NCBI GenBank assembly: GCA_964489405.1
Contig: CAZAYL010000034.1
Span: forward strand, 1-10,461
Origin: CAKVOD01 sp964489405
GTDB taxonomy: Bacteria; Bacillota; Clostridia; Christensenellales; UBA1242
Direction: 5' to 3'
Length of the DNA stretch: 10,461 bases
How positions within the stretch are numbered: position 1 is the first letter of the stretch; each line of letters starts with the position of its first letter. The translations under genes and the position numbers were made by a program. The notes below the pieces were generated by a model. The model ran no database searches and was not told where the DNA came from. It saw only the letters and a list, made by a program, of their open reading frames with translations. Of this stretch, positions 1-7,900 are shown piece by piece.

Positions 1-246
1 CTATCGTCATTGCGAGGCAGTCAATGGAGTATTGTGCCACAAAGTTTGCTTATCGTATAAAGTAATACATTAGGTACGTCTGCTTATACGGACACGCCCA
101 TACCTTGACAACGTCGCAATCTCCCGGAAGGGGTCGCGGTTGGTTATGGGCGAATATGCCCTTTGACCGCGGTAGCTATCAACAGCAGTGCGCTTTCGCA
201 CCCGCGCTAGCATAATAAAGTTGTCTTATTTTATAATTACAATAAA
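1..246. repeat. Gene-free, GC-richer edge with inverted repeats; possible interspersed repeat
   Basis: No ORF with a ribosome binding site is visible, and the composition is clearly more GC-rich than the flanking genes. ATTGCGA at 9-15 is the reverse complement of TCGCAAT at 114-120. GCCCATACC (96-104) pairs with GGTTATGGGC (142-151) apart from one bulged base. GTGCG (188-192) and CGCAC (197-201) form a tight hairpin with loop CTTT. The paired words CGTCATTGCGAGG and CGCAATCTCC resemble, from memory, a type of interspersed non-coding repeat seen in many bacterial genomes; I cannot confirm the copy number here. The 188-201 hairpin lies downstream of the 627-aa gene but has no T-run on the minus strand, so it is a poor intrinsic terminator. 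Confidence 0.4.
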
Positions 247-2130
247 TTAATCATTTGTTTCGTTTGCATTTTTTTTGCGCTTATTTGCACGTGAAATAAA
301 ATGCAAAATCAATATTAGCACAAGAATTGCGACAATGACAATCAAGAATATTGCAAGGATGAATAGTGGCGAAACGATGTCGAGCGAGATTGCTGAAGTT
401 GCCACAAAGCCACATATGTAGTTGTTGTTTTCGTCTAGGTATTCAACATAGGTGTACTCATCAGTATTGTCAAAAGTTTTTGCGTTGACATAAAATTTTG
501 CGCCGACGGCAATTTCTCCAACAACTGTTCCGCCGTCAATTCCGTCATAAACTTTTACTGGGGTGTTCCCTTTCAAATGCGCGTTGTTCGCTTTTAGTTG
601 CAAACTGCTTGTTGCTACACTTGCGTCGTTTGTAACGAGTGCGCGCATAACATAATAAATTTTTCCGTCGTATTTGACTTGATAAAATTGGCGTTCTTGC
701 GCGTCCGCATAATCACAAACACTGTTTTGAACTTCTAGTTTTGTACCATTTGGCACGCGTTTTAATACTATGGCTGTTCCGCCATTTATAATGTCGGCGG
801 TTGGATATTTGAAAAGTTTTGTGTTGGCTGTAAAGGTATAGTAATTGCCCGAAATTGTGTTTGCATCCGTACAATTTGTGAGCGCGTCTTTATTTATGTA
901 GCACGCCGTCATTGCCCCATCGATGTTCGCAAGTACATATGCGTATGCGGGGTGTCCCGCAACGTCCTTTAGTTTGATAACCTTTGCGTTCAAATTTAGT
1001 TTGCCGAGTTTGATAATTTTGAACGGATATTTGTAGGCGTTTGCGCCCGCACCCGCGTTGATTTTACAAATCTCGACGGCTGAACTCAAGTTTTCACTTA
1101 CAGAATAGTCTATTTCGTGCTGAAAACGCGATAGGTTGTTGACAAATTCACTTGCGTATGTTGCAAAGGTTTTTGCGTCTTTTATGTATGTAATTTCGCC
1201 ATTTTCACAGTTAAATGCGCACGATTTTGTACTGAGTGCTAAACTAACTGGGTTTGCGCCAAAACGCACGATTTTACCATTGTCAAGCGCAACATATGGA
1301 TTGCCTTGATAGTCCATCGCGACATCTTGGCACGTGCCGTCGTATGTAGCAAAAAGCGTTGCGACGGGAGTTGTTTCGCTAAGTGCAACTTTCAAAACTG
1401 CACCACCGCCGACGATATAAATTGTTTCGTCCTCAAAGGAACATATGATTTGTGCATTGGCGTCATACGTTGCACCAAGTTCAGTGATTGTTGCATACGG
1501 CACCGCAAACACGTCTAAAAAGTATGTTGCGTTGGCGTTCCTTTTCAAAATATGGTATCCGTCATTTTTTTGCAAAGCAAAAACATTGTCGTTGTAGTCG
1601 CTGTCAATCGAGATAATATTAGTAATTGCTTGCCCATTTTCAAATGAATAATTCAATTTTTTAAATTCGCCCGACCCTGCAAAGTATTCGTGGATGTAGT
1701 CTGCTTCGCTATCAATGAGAAATATTGTTCCGTCCTGAAGAACTGCAACATCGCGCAACGCTGAGAATGGCACAATTTCGGTTATATTCCCTTCGCTAAC
1801 TACGTATCGGCTCGTGATTGTCTTTGCTGACCCTGCGCGGATGTCGTCTGCTGTGCCGAAAATAAGTGCGTTCATTGTGCTATCAATCAAATATAAATTT
1901 TTTCCATTTTGGCGCAATTTCGTCAAATTCGAAATGGTATAAGTTGAACTTTCTACGCTTTGCGCGGTGTGATTATAAGCAAAAACTTGTGTACTTAAAT
2001 TTTGCGCGTTAGTACCATAGAATAGCGCAAATAACAACGCTCCTAGCATAAAAATCACAAAAAAACATCTTTTTTGCGCCGATTTTACGCTGATTTTATT
2101 TTTGCCTTTCAACAATTTTTCTTTTACCAT
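247..2130 (-). CDS. Membrane-anchored surface protein: propeller-like region, SH3-like repeats, C-terminal TM
   Basis: This 627-aa protein is not recognised as a named family. A basic N-terminus is followed by a hydrophobic helix (about residues 22-40: signal peptide or anchor). Residues about 70-300 hold short repeated blades such as NLYLIDSTMNALIFG, TIFLIDSEADYIHEYF and NPYVALDNGKIVRFG, which look like an NHL/beta-propeller fold. Residues about 355-415, 432-500 and 514-584 look like three SH3-like modules (KLFKYPTA, TPVKVYDGIDGG, TYVEYLDENNNYICGFV). A long hydrophobic helix (about 586-613) and a Lys/Asn-rich tail end the protein. The likely topology is external, tethered at the C-terminus and possibly at both ends. 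The ATG at 2130 is supported by AAAGGTG five bases upstream and a promoter at 2148-2176. No catalytic motif is seen. A wall- or surface-polymer-binding role is inference only. Confidence 0.85.
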   Translation of the reverse strand: MVKEKLLKGKNKISVKSAQKRCFFVIFMLGALLFALFYGTNAQNLSTQVFAYNHTAQSVESSTYTISNLTKLRQNGKNLYLIDSTMNALIFGTADDIRAGSAKTITSRYVVSEGNITEIVPFSALRDVAVLQDGTIFLIDSEADYIHEYFAGSGEFKKLNYSFENGQAITNIISIDSDYNDNVFALQKNDGYHILKRNANATYFLDVFAVPYATITELGATYDANAQIICSFEDETIYIVGGGAVLKVALSETTPVATLFATYDGTCQDVAMDYQGNPYVALDNGKIVRFGANPVSLALSTKSCAFNCENGEITYIKDAKTFATYASEFVNNLSRFQHEIDYSVSENLSSAVEICKINAGAGANAYKYPFKIIKLGKLNLNAKVIKLKDVAGHPAYAYVLANIDGAMTACYINKDALTNCTDANTISGNYYTFTANTKLFKYPTADIINGGTAIVLKRVPNGTKLEVQNSVCDYADAQERQFYQVKYDGKIYYVMRALVTNDASVATSSLQLKANNAHLKGNTPVKVYDGIDGGTVVGEIAVGAKFYVNAKTFDNTDEYTYVEYLDENNNYICGFVATSAISLDIVSPLFILAIFLIVIVAILVLILILHFISRANKRKKNANETND

Positions 2131-2147
2131 ACACGCACCTTTGTATT

Positions 2148-2176
2148 AGTATACCAAACATAAACAAAAAAGTAAA
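2148..2176 (-). promoter_or_regulatory. Promoter of the 627-aa surface protein gene
   Basis: On the minus strand, TTTACT (2171-2176) and TATACT (2148-2153) are separated by exactly 17 bp. The -10 lies about 17 bases upstream of the ATG at 2130, so the leader would be very short and carry only the AAAGGTG ribosome binding site. The -35 matches four of six consensus bases and the -10 five of six. This would make the gene independent of the TauE/SafE pair upstream of it. Confidence 0.55.
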
Positions 2177-2185
2177 GTGCTAAAA

Positions 2186-2199
2186 TGAACAAATGTTCA
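2186..2199. promoter_or_regulatory. Palindrome TGAAC-AAAT-GTTCA, possible LexA/DinR (SOS) box or weak terminator
   Basis: Perfect 5+5 inverted repeat with a 4-base centre, nine bases downstream of the TauE/SafE stop codon and nine bases upstream of the -35 of the 627-aa gene. The core GAAC-N4-GTTC, with central bases fitting RNRY, matches the Gram-positive SOS box (CGAACRNRYGTTYC) except at the outermost base on each side. Alternatively, on the minus strand the stem is followed by TTTTA and could act as a weak terminator for the permease pair. By base composition such a core could occur by chance about once in ten windows of this size. Confidence 0.35.
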
Positions 2200-2208
2200 A
2201 GCATTGTT

Positions 2209-2586
2209 TCATTTTTTTGTTTTTTTCATAAAAATTATGCTAATAAGTTGCGCAACGCCGAGAATGATAAGAAAAATTCCAAAGCAAAGGCGCAAAACAT
2301 TATCGCTCGTGTGATTTATCAAAAGTGCGCCAATAAATGCGCCAATGAGTGCGGGGAATATTATAATCAACGCTCTTTTATAATCAAGGAGTTTGTTTTT
2401 GGCGTGAATGATTAATGCGACGACTGCCATTGGCAAAAAAGTGATGAGATTCAAACTTTGCGCCACGCGCTGTGTTATGCCCCCCAATAGCGTCAAAAGC
2501 GGTATGAGTAGTGTTCCGCCACCCATACCCATTCCGCCAATCAATCCGCCAATTGCGCCAAAAATTATCGTTAATACTATGTCCAT
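2209..2586 (-). CDS. TauE/SafE-family permease, half-size subunit (second of pair)
   Basis: The 125-aa protein is almost entirely hydrophobic, with four predicted membrane helices (about residues 3-25, 38-60, 69-90 and 94-116) and a Lys-rich end. The glycine-rich GGMGMGGGTLLIPLL segment followed by RVAQSLNLITFLP is typical of the TauE/SafE (UPF0721, PF01925) repeat. Family members are usually about 250 aa with two such four-helix repeats, so this is one half of a normal transporter. It starts 14 bases after the stop of the 239-aa half-permease on the same strand, with GTGGTG four bases before the ATG, so the two are probably cotranscribed and pair in the membrane. The family exports sulfite, sulfoacetate or other organosulfur anions, or takes up anions; the substrate here cannot be read from the sequence. 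Confidence 0.88.
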   Translation of the reverse strand: MDIVLTIIFGAIGGLIGGMGMGGGTLLIPLLTLLGGITQRVAQSLNLITFLPMAVVALIIHAKNKLLDYKRALIIIFPALIGAFIGALLINHTSDNVLRLCFGIFLIILGVAQLISIIFMKKTKK

Positions 2587-2600
2587 AAAACACCACTACA

Positions 2601-3320
2601 TTATAAAATTGTTTTTATTCCTGCTCCAATCATAATCAGTGCAAAAATTGCGCGAAGCCACGAATTTGAAAGTTTTTTCAGTAAGATTGAACCGACAAAT
2701 CCACCCACGACACTGCCAATCACGACCCAAAGGGCGAGTCCCCACTCAATGCGCATATTGCACGCGTAGACGGCAAACGACGCGAGCGAAATCGGGAGCA
2801 TTACCAAAATCGCCGTTGCGTGTGCGCGCTTGTCCGTTAGCCCCATTGTAAACACGAGTAGTGGCACGCATAGCATTCCGCCACCACCCCCAAGAAAACC
2901 GTTGACGAACCCCAAAATTAAACCGACCATTATACATAATGCAATTGTTTTTGCGGTAAGTTTTTTTTGCGCGCGTATGTTTTTTTTAGAAGTAACGGCA
3001 ATTGGACGCATATTTGAATTTTTTATCAATTCGGTATAACGTTTGACCTTGTCATCGTCGCAAATAATTATACTTTTTGTACTAACACACGTTTCCACAT
3101 TGTCTATTTTTATTGCGCTTGTGCTCAAATTTTGTGAAAATGCCTTTCCTATTCCCTTTGCATTGACAATGTTCCTTAAGTGTAAATTCACTTGCTTAAT
3201 TTTCTTTTTTGGCATTACCTTTGTTTTGTCCACAACTATTTTGCAAATAATTTTCGCGTTTTCAGACACGTGCGCCACACCGCGTGTGGAATTCTTTTTT
3301 GCGTTTTGCACTTTTTTCAT
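2601..3320 (-). CDS. TauE/SafE-family permease, half-size subunit with Lys-rich N-terminal extension
   Basis: Residues about 124-239 form one TauE/SafE repeat: GFVNGFLGGGGGMLCVPLL, then HATAILVMLPISLASFAVY, and two further helices ending LRAIFALIMIGAGIKTIL. It is the partner of the 125-aa half-permease that follows after 14 bases. Residues 1-122 are hydrophilic and Lys/Asn-rich with no membrane helix and no domain I recognise, so they should be cytoplasmic. The start is uncertain: neither the ATG at 3320 nor the in-frame ATG at 3011 (residue 104, just before the membrane part) has a clear Shine-Dalgarno, while the ATG at 3215 (residue 36) has AAAGGT only one base upstream. A short-form start at 3011 would give a 136-aa protein of normal half-size length. 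No convincing promoter is seen, so expression may come from the ATPase gene 81 bases upstream. Confidence 0.8.
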   Translation of the reverse strand: MKKVQNAKKNSTRGVAHVSENAKIICKIVVDKTKVMPKKKIKQVNLHLRNIVNAKGIGKAFSQNLSTSAIKIDNVETCVSTKSIIICDDDKVKRYTELIKNSNMRPIAVTSKKNIRAQKKLTAKTIALCIMVGLILGFVNGFLGGGGGMLCVPLLVFTMGLTDKRAHATAILVMLPISLASFAVYACNMRIEWGLALWVVIGSVVGGFVGSILLKKLSNSWLRAIFALIMIGAGIKTIL

Positions 3321-3344
3321 ATGGGTAGTATGTGCAAAATCGAC

Positions 3345-3381
3345 AAAAAAACCTCAAATTTCAAAAAAATCAAGGTTTTTT
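3345..3381 (-). terminator. Weak intrinsic terminator after the ATPase gene
   Basis: An inverted repeat of AAAAAACCT and AGGTTTTTT encloses an 18-base loop and begins about 20 bases past the stop codon at 3402. Read on the minus strand it ends in a run of seven T. The stem is almost all A-T, so termination is probably partial, which would allow read-through into the TauE/SafE pair. Confidence 0.4.
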
Positions 3382-3401
3382 ATTAAAAAATACAAATTAA
3401 A

Positions 3402-4607
3402 TTAATCCAAATTTTTCCCTATCAAAAAATCAAATATATTCAAGTGGCGAATGCCATCATAAAACTCATTGACATCATAGTCTGTCGTTATAATAATGCG
3501 CTGATTATAGTCGCGCACACTCTTAAGTGGGCGCATTTCACGCTCGAAAACCTTTGCGTCCTTTATGCTTTCGGCAACCTGATAATACACGACTTGCGTA
3601 CCTTTGAATACTACAAAATCAATTTCACAATCTCCCGCTTTCCCAATGAATACTTTGTACCCACGCCTACGGAGTTCAAGATATACTATATTTTCAAGAA
3701 TATGTCCCCTATCTATATTTTTGTACCCAAGCAAATAGTTTCGCATTCCCAAATCGCACACGTAATATTTATTTAATGATTTTAAATATTGCTTTCCTTT
3801 GACATCATAGCGTCCAACTTTGTACAAAATGAAACTTTCACACAATGCTTTCAAATACGACTCTACGGTAGGTTGCGATGTTTTGCAATTATTGTTTGTC
3901 AATGTATCCGCAATTTTTTTTGAACTTGTAAGATTTCCAATATTGTCAAAAGCGTATTTTATGACATTTTCAAGCGTTTCTTCGTTTATTATTTTATTCT
4001 TTTTAATTACATCTTTTTTAAAAATCGTGTTGTAAATTCCGTCAAGATATATTCTCGTTTGGTCAACGTCTCCATTAAAGTTCAAAATAAAAGGAAACCC
4101 GCCAAAGCGAATGTAATCTCGAAATTGCATTTCTATATTTTTTGCACCGCCAACGCCGTCTAAATACTCTTGAAACGAAAGTGGCAAAATCTCAATTTCA
4201 ACATATCTCCCAGATAGCAATGTGGCTAGTTCACTCGAAAGCATATGAGCGTTAGAGCCCGTGATATAAATGTCGACATTACTTTTCAAAAACAAGCTGT
4301 CAACTGCCGTTTGAAACCCCACACATTCTTGTATTTCATCTATAAACACATAGTTCATTTTATCGTCTTGCAGTCGTTGTTTGATATAATCATATAAATT
4401 ATCAACATTTTTTAACTTTTCAAAATCTTTATCTTCCAAATTTATGCTGATTATTTGACTTTTTTGCACTTGTGTGCTAAGCAAGTATTCCTCATACAAC
4501 TTAAGTATTGTGCTTTTCCCACATCGACGTACTCCTGTGATGACTTTTATCAATTGCATATCTTTAAAAGATTTCAACTTGTTCAAATATAACTCTCTTT
4601 TTATCAT
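3402..4607 (-). CDS. AAA+ ATPase with C-terminal DUF4143 domain
   Basis: This 401-aa protein has the standard AAA_14 (PF13173) plus DUF4143 (PF13635) layout and length. The N-terminal ATPase shows Walker A GVRRCGKST (25-33), Walker B YVFIDE (86-91), the sensor strand ITGSN (115-119), and the SGR motif (132-134) followed by LPLSFQEYL. FGGFP (168-172) and KKDVIKKNK link to the C-terminal part. There DUF4143 shows YYVCDLGMRN (281-290), an ILEN helix with E305, and EIDFVV (328-333), which resembles a PD-(D/E)XK nuclease fold; the usual E-x-K strand reads YYQVAE (341-346), so it is probably inactive. The biological role of this widespread family is not settled. The ATG at 4607 has AGGAAG just upstream, and a strong promoter with an overlapping palindrome lies at 4630-4667, suggesting repressor control. 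Confidence 0.93.
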   Translation of the reverse strand: MIKRELYLNKLKSFKDMQLIKVITGVRRCGKSTILKLYEEYLLSTQVQKSQIISINLEDKDFEKLKNVDNLYDYIKQRLQDDKMNYVFIDEIQECVGFQTAVDSLFLKSNVDIYITGSNAHMLSSELATLLSGRYVEIEILPLSFQEYLDGVGGAKNIEMQFRDYIRFGGFPFILNFNGDVDQTRIYLDGIYNTIFKKDVIKKNKIINEETLENVIKYAFDNIGNLTSSKKIADTLTNNNCKTSQPTVESYLKALCESFILYKVGRYDVKGKQYLKSLNKYYVCDLGMRNYLLGYKNIDRGHILENIVYLELRRRGYKVFIGKAGDCEIDFVVFKGTQVVYYQVAESIKDAKVFEREMRPLKSVRDYNQRIIITTDYDVNEFYDGIRHLNIFDFLIGKNLD

Positions 4608-4629
4608 AACTTCCTCACTTTTTTATTAA

Positions 4630-4658
4630 ATTATACTTTAAAAACTTATAAAAGTCAA
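4630..4658 (-). promoter_or_regulatory. Promoter of the ATPase gene
   Basis: On the minus strand, TTGACT (4653-4658) and a consensus TATAAT (4630-4635) are separated by exactly 17 bp. The -10 lies 22 bases upstream of the ATG at 4607, leaving a short leader with the AGGAAG ribosome binding site. This is the best -35/-10 match in the window. Confidence 0.75.
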
Positions 4659-4667
4659 GGACTTTTA
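4649..4667. promoter_or_regulatory. Operator-like palindrome over the ATPase -35 box
   Basis: TAAAAGTC and GACTTTTA form a perfect 8-bp inverted repeat around a 3-base centre (AAG). It covers the whole -35 element at 4653-4658. The position suits a repressor that blocks RNA polymerase. The alternative, an RNA hairpin, is unlikely because the site lies upstream of the expected transcription start. Confidence 0.5.
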
Positions 4668-4816
4668 AAAATCTATTTTAAAAACTTTGCATTTTTACAG
4701 ACTTTTTAAAGCGGAAAATGATGAAAAATTGCGAAATTTGTGCGTTTTTTAATTTTATAACACAAAAAAAACTAAAAAAGCGTTTTGGAAATTTGCAAAA
4801 GCGCCCCCAAATACGT

Positions 4817-4844
4817 ACATTTTAAAAAATGTTGTCTAAAATGT
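4817..4844. promoter_or_regulatory. Inverted repeat ACATTTTA-N12-TAAAATGT abutting the -35 of the 1035-aa gene
   Basis: The octamer ACATTTTA (4817-4824) is repeated in inverted form as TAAAATGT (4837-4844) and ends immediately before the -35 box at 4845. A third direct copy of ACATTTTA lies at 4905-4912, downstream of the -10. Half-site centres of the inverted pair are 20 bp apart, about two helical turns, which suits a dimeric regulator. The A+T-rich composition makes chance possible. Confidence 0.35.
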
Positions 4845-4873
4845 TTGATTTTTGGACGATAATAAGATATAAT
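4845..4873 (+). promoter_or_regulatory. Promoter of the 1035-aa surface protein gene
   Basis: TTGATT (4845-4850) and consensus TATAAT (4868-4873) are separated by 17 bp. Transcription would start near 4880, giving a leader of about 70 bases that contains the weak hairpin ATGTA-AGATA-TACAT (about 4894-4908). Confidence 0.7.
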
Positions 4874-4936
4874 ATTAAGTACAGTTTGGTTAGATGTAAG
4901 ATATACATTTTATCAATCAAAATACTACAATATATC

Positions 4937-4943
4937 AAAGGTG
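4937..4943 (+). promoter_or_regulatory. Ribosome binding site AAAGGTG
   Basis: AAAGGTG sits seven bases before the ATG at 4951 and fixes the start of the 1035-aa protein. Confidence 0.8.
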
Positions 4944-4950
4944 TAATAAA

Positions 4951-7900
4951 ATGAAAATTATTCAAAAAAGAAAATCTTTAGGAGTCGTTGCGCTCACGCT
5001 TGCAATTGTGTTCCTTTTGGCACAAGTGCTTTTGTATGTACCTGCGTGGGTTCAAACAGGCATTAAATCATATGCTAGTGCGTCTGAATTAACGGAATAC
5101 ACAGAACAAGTTACCGTTACTAATGGGACATTTGCTAGCACATCAGGATCAAGCAGTATACGAACTCCGTCTAGTTGGACGGCAATTGGTACTGACTCAG
5201 CAAAGGAACTCGTCAAAGCGGGCGTCATTGACACATCAAACACAAGTTTTGAGAAAAACAAAGATGATTTGGGACTTACTATTAACCCCGAAACAAAAAT
5301 TGACGCCAACGATGATTATATTTTGATGATTAACGCAGAAGAAAATGCAACATCGTATGGATATAAGTCGTCGACGATTACACTCGATGCGCAAAGTTAT
5401 TACGCAATCAGCTTCTCAGTTTTGACAAAGGCGAACAATAACAATGGATTCTCCGCGTATTTGACGGGCGATGGAATTGAAAATTCTCCACTTAATTCGT
5501 TTGTCAATGTTCAATCTAATGTTTGGAATACTTATACTATTTTCGTAAAGACTGGGCTAAGTAGCGTGGATGCAAACCTTGAGTTGTGGCTTGGCACGAG
5601 CGGACAAACGCAAAACACAAGTGGCGCTGTATTCTTCGATACTGTACAAGCGACAAAATATACTCAGATAGCGTATGATACGGTTACGAAAGGCACTTAT
5701 TCTTCAAAAGAAATCGACTTGCAACAAAAAAATCTTAACAAGATAGCAAATGGTAGTTTTGAACAAGACTTGACAGATTGGACGCGCACGAGTACGAGTA
5801 GCAATAGCGTTTCGGGACTAACTTCCCTTTCAGCAAATGGCTTCAATATTGACGAAACAAAGATTGATAAAGCTCCGTCTACGAATATGCTAAAAGCTTT
5901 GGACAATACTGGTGCGAGTGTTCGAAATCAAAAGGGATTGTTCATTAACAATCTTGCTGAAACGGCTGTAACATACAAGTCAAAACAATTTACGGTTGAC
6001 AGATTTGAAATGCTTGCAGTTTCCGTTTGGGTCAAGACTGGAAATCTCTCCGACAATGGAGCTTCAATCAAACTCATTGAAGTTGTGGAAGACGGAGAAA
6101 CAGCAACTTATTCTTCCGAATTTACAGGCATAAATACAAGTTCATACACAAATACTTTTACAAATAATTGGGCACAATACACTTTCTATGTTAAAGGAAA
6201 TCCATTTAAATCGGTTGAACTTCAATTAGAGTTAAGTCTTGGGACAAGTGAGGGTGAAACACGCGGTTATGCTTTCTTTGACGAGATTAGAACGACAGCG
6301 TTGACAGTTAGCCAATATACAAATGCTACGACAGGAACATATTTGAAGACTCTTTCGCTTGCAAGTCTTGATGCACTTGACATTGCGAACGGCGCTTTCA
6401 ACTTGACAACGGATGGCGAAAAGGTCGATGGCGTATTTGCTCCGAGTGACTGGACGTTGTCTAGCGAATCAGGAATTGATTCAAAATACAGCGGTATCAT
6501 CAACACGAAATCAGAGTATTTTGATGCTTACAAAACAAACTACGGCAGTATTCAAAATCCCGGAATTATTGCAAGTGATTATAACGGACTTGATGTTAGC
6601 GCAATTTCAAATAACATTTTGATGATTTACAACCCAATTTCAGGCGACCAAACATTTAAGAGCAGTGATTATTCTGTTCCAGGTGATGGGACATACAAGA
6701 TTACTTTCTATGCAAAGCTTTCTCAATTAACAAAATCGGCTGAGGTCAAAATAGTTAATGACTCGACGACTATCGGCAAACTTACTATCAAAGGCACTGA
6801 ATGGACACAATATACAGTTTATGTTAAAACTGGCTCAAGTGCAAGCAATGTAGCTTTTGCGCTTTCACTTGGTTCAAACGATGCGCCACAAACGGGTCAC
6901 GCATTCTTTGATAACTTCATTTCAACAAGTGTTGAAGATGATATTTATGCAATTAGCAAAAATTCTACGACTATTGTTTGCGACCTTGCTGACGAAAATT
7001 TCCTTATCACGGGAGACACTGTCAATGGAGTTGCAACACCATATAGATATACGGGCAAAAACAATGTAGCGTCAGATAGTTCTATCGTTGCGGGCATTAT
7101 CAGCGCAAGTAATAATACTTTAGGACTTGATTTGGTGAATGATGACGCAAAATCGGATAATCGCTTGGTTATTTACAGCCCTAATGACACATATTACACT
7201 TTTACTTCAAATAAATCATACACATTTAATGCAAGTTCATACTACACTGTAAGTGTTACGCTTAAAGTTTTGAATATCAATCAAGATGAAGAAAACAAAC
7301 AACTTGACGATGATAAAAATGCAATCCCTTATGGCGTGTTTGTTGAACTAGCTGGACTTAATGCAAAATCAAACGCAATCACAAAAACTGAAAATTATAT
7401 CACATACACATTTTATGTTAAGACGGCAGATAGCGAAACAACAAGCACAATTGCTATCAGCTTAGGTTCTACAAATGCACTCACACGCGGGGCAGTCGCT
7501 GTCAGCAACATCACGGTCAGTGACTATACGGAAGATGAGTACAAAGAGAGTGTCGGGAAACTTGACAACGCTATTGCAAGCAAAGTAGACCTTTCGGACG
7601 GGTCAAGTTCTACCAGCGATGATGAGAAAGACAAAACAGAATCTCGTCCACAACTAGAGCTTGTTGACATCGCAGGAATTTTGATTTGCCTTGCGCTTGT
7701 AATTGCAATTGTTGGCACAATCATTAGACAAGTTGCAGACAAGCGACGCAAAAATAAGAGCGTGAAAGTAACGAATGCTTACGATAGAGCTAGCAAAAAA
7801 GTTGTTAAATCTGAAGCTAGAATTGAAGAAAGACTTGCTGAAGTTGAAGCCGAACTCAGTCGTCTAAATGAAACAATCACAATTTTGACAAAGGCACAAA

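Larger units (their letters stand above)
4608..4950. other. Divergent intergenic region with two opposed promoters
   Basis: No ORF is supported here. The left part holds the leftward ATPase promoter and the right part the rightward promoter of the 1035-aa protein gene. The eleven-base word TTTAAAAACTT occurs at 4637-4647 and again at 4677-4687, exactly 40 bp apart in the same orientation, though the sequence is so A+T-rich that this may be chance. The central stretch from about 4690 to 4815 has no clear signal beyond a weak TTTTG/CAAAA inverted repeat near 4783-4802. Confidence 0.6.

Noticed and set aside
3043..3405. 120-codon plus-strand open frame opposite the 239-aa permease gene
   Set aside because: It is the complement of the Lys-rich extension (Lys codons become Phe), so its hydrophobic look is an artefact; it has no ribosome binding site. 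It would gain weight only if the extension proved non-coding.
4874..4950. Riboswitch in the leader of the 1035-aa gene
   Set aside because: The leader is only about 70 bases, very A+T-rich, with just one weak 5-bp hairpin; no known aptamer motif is visible.
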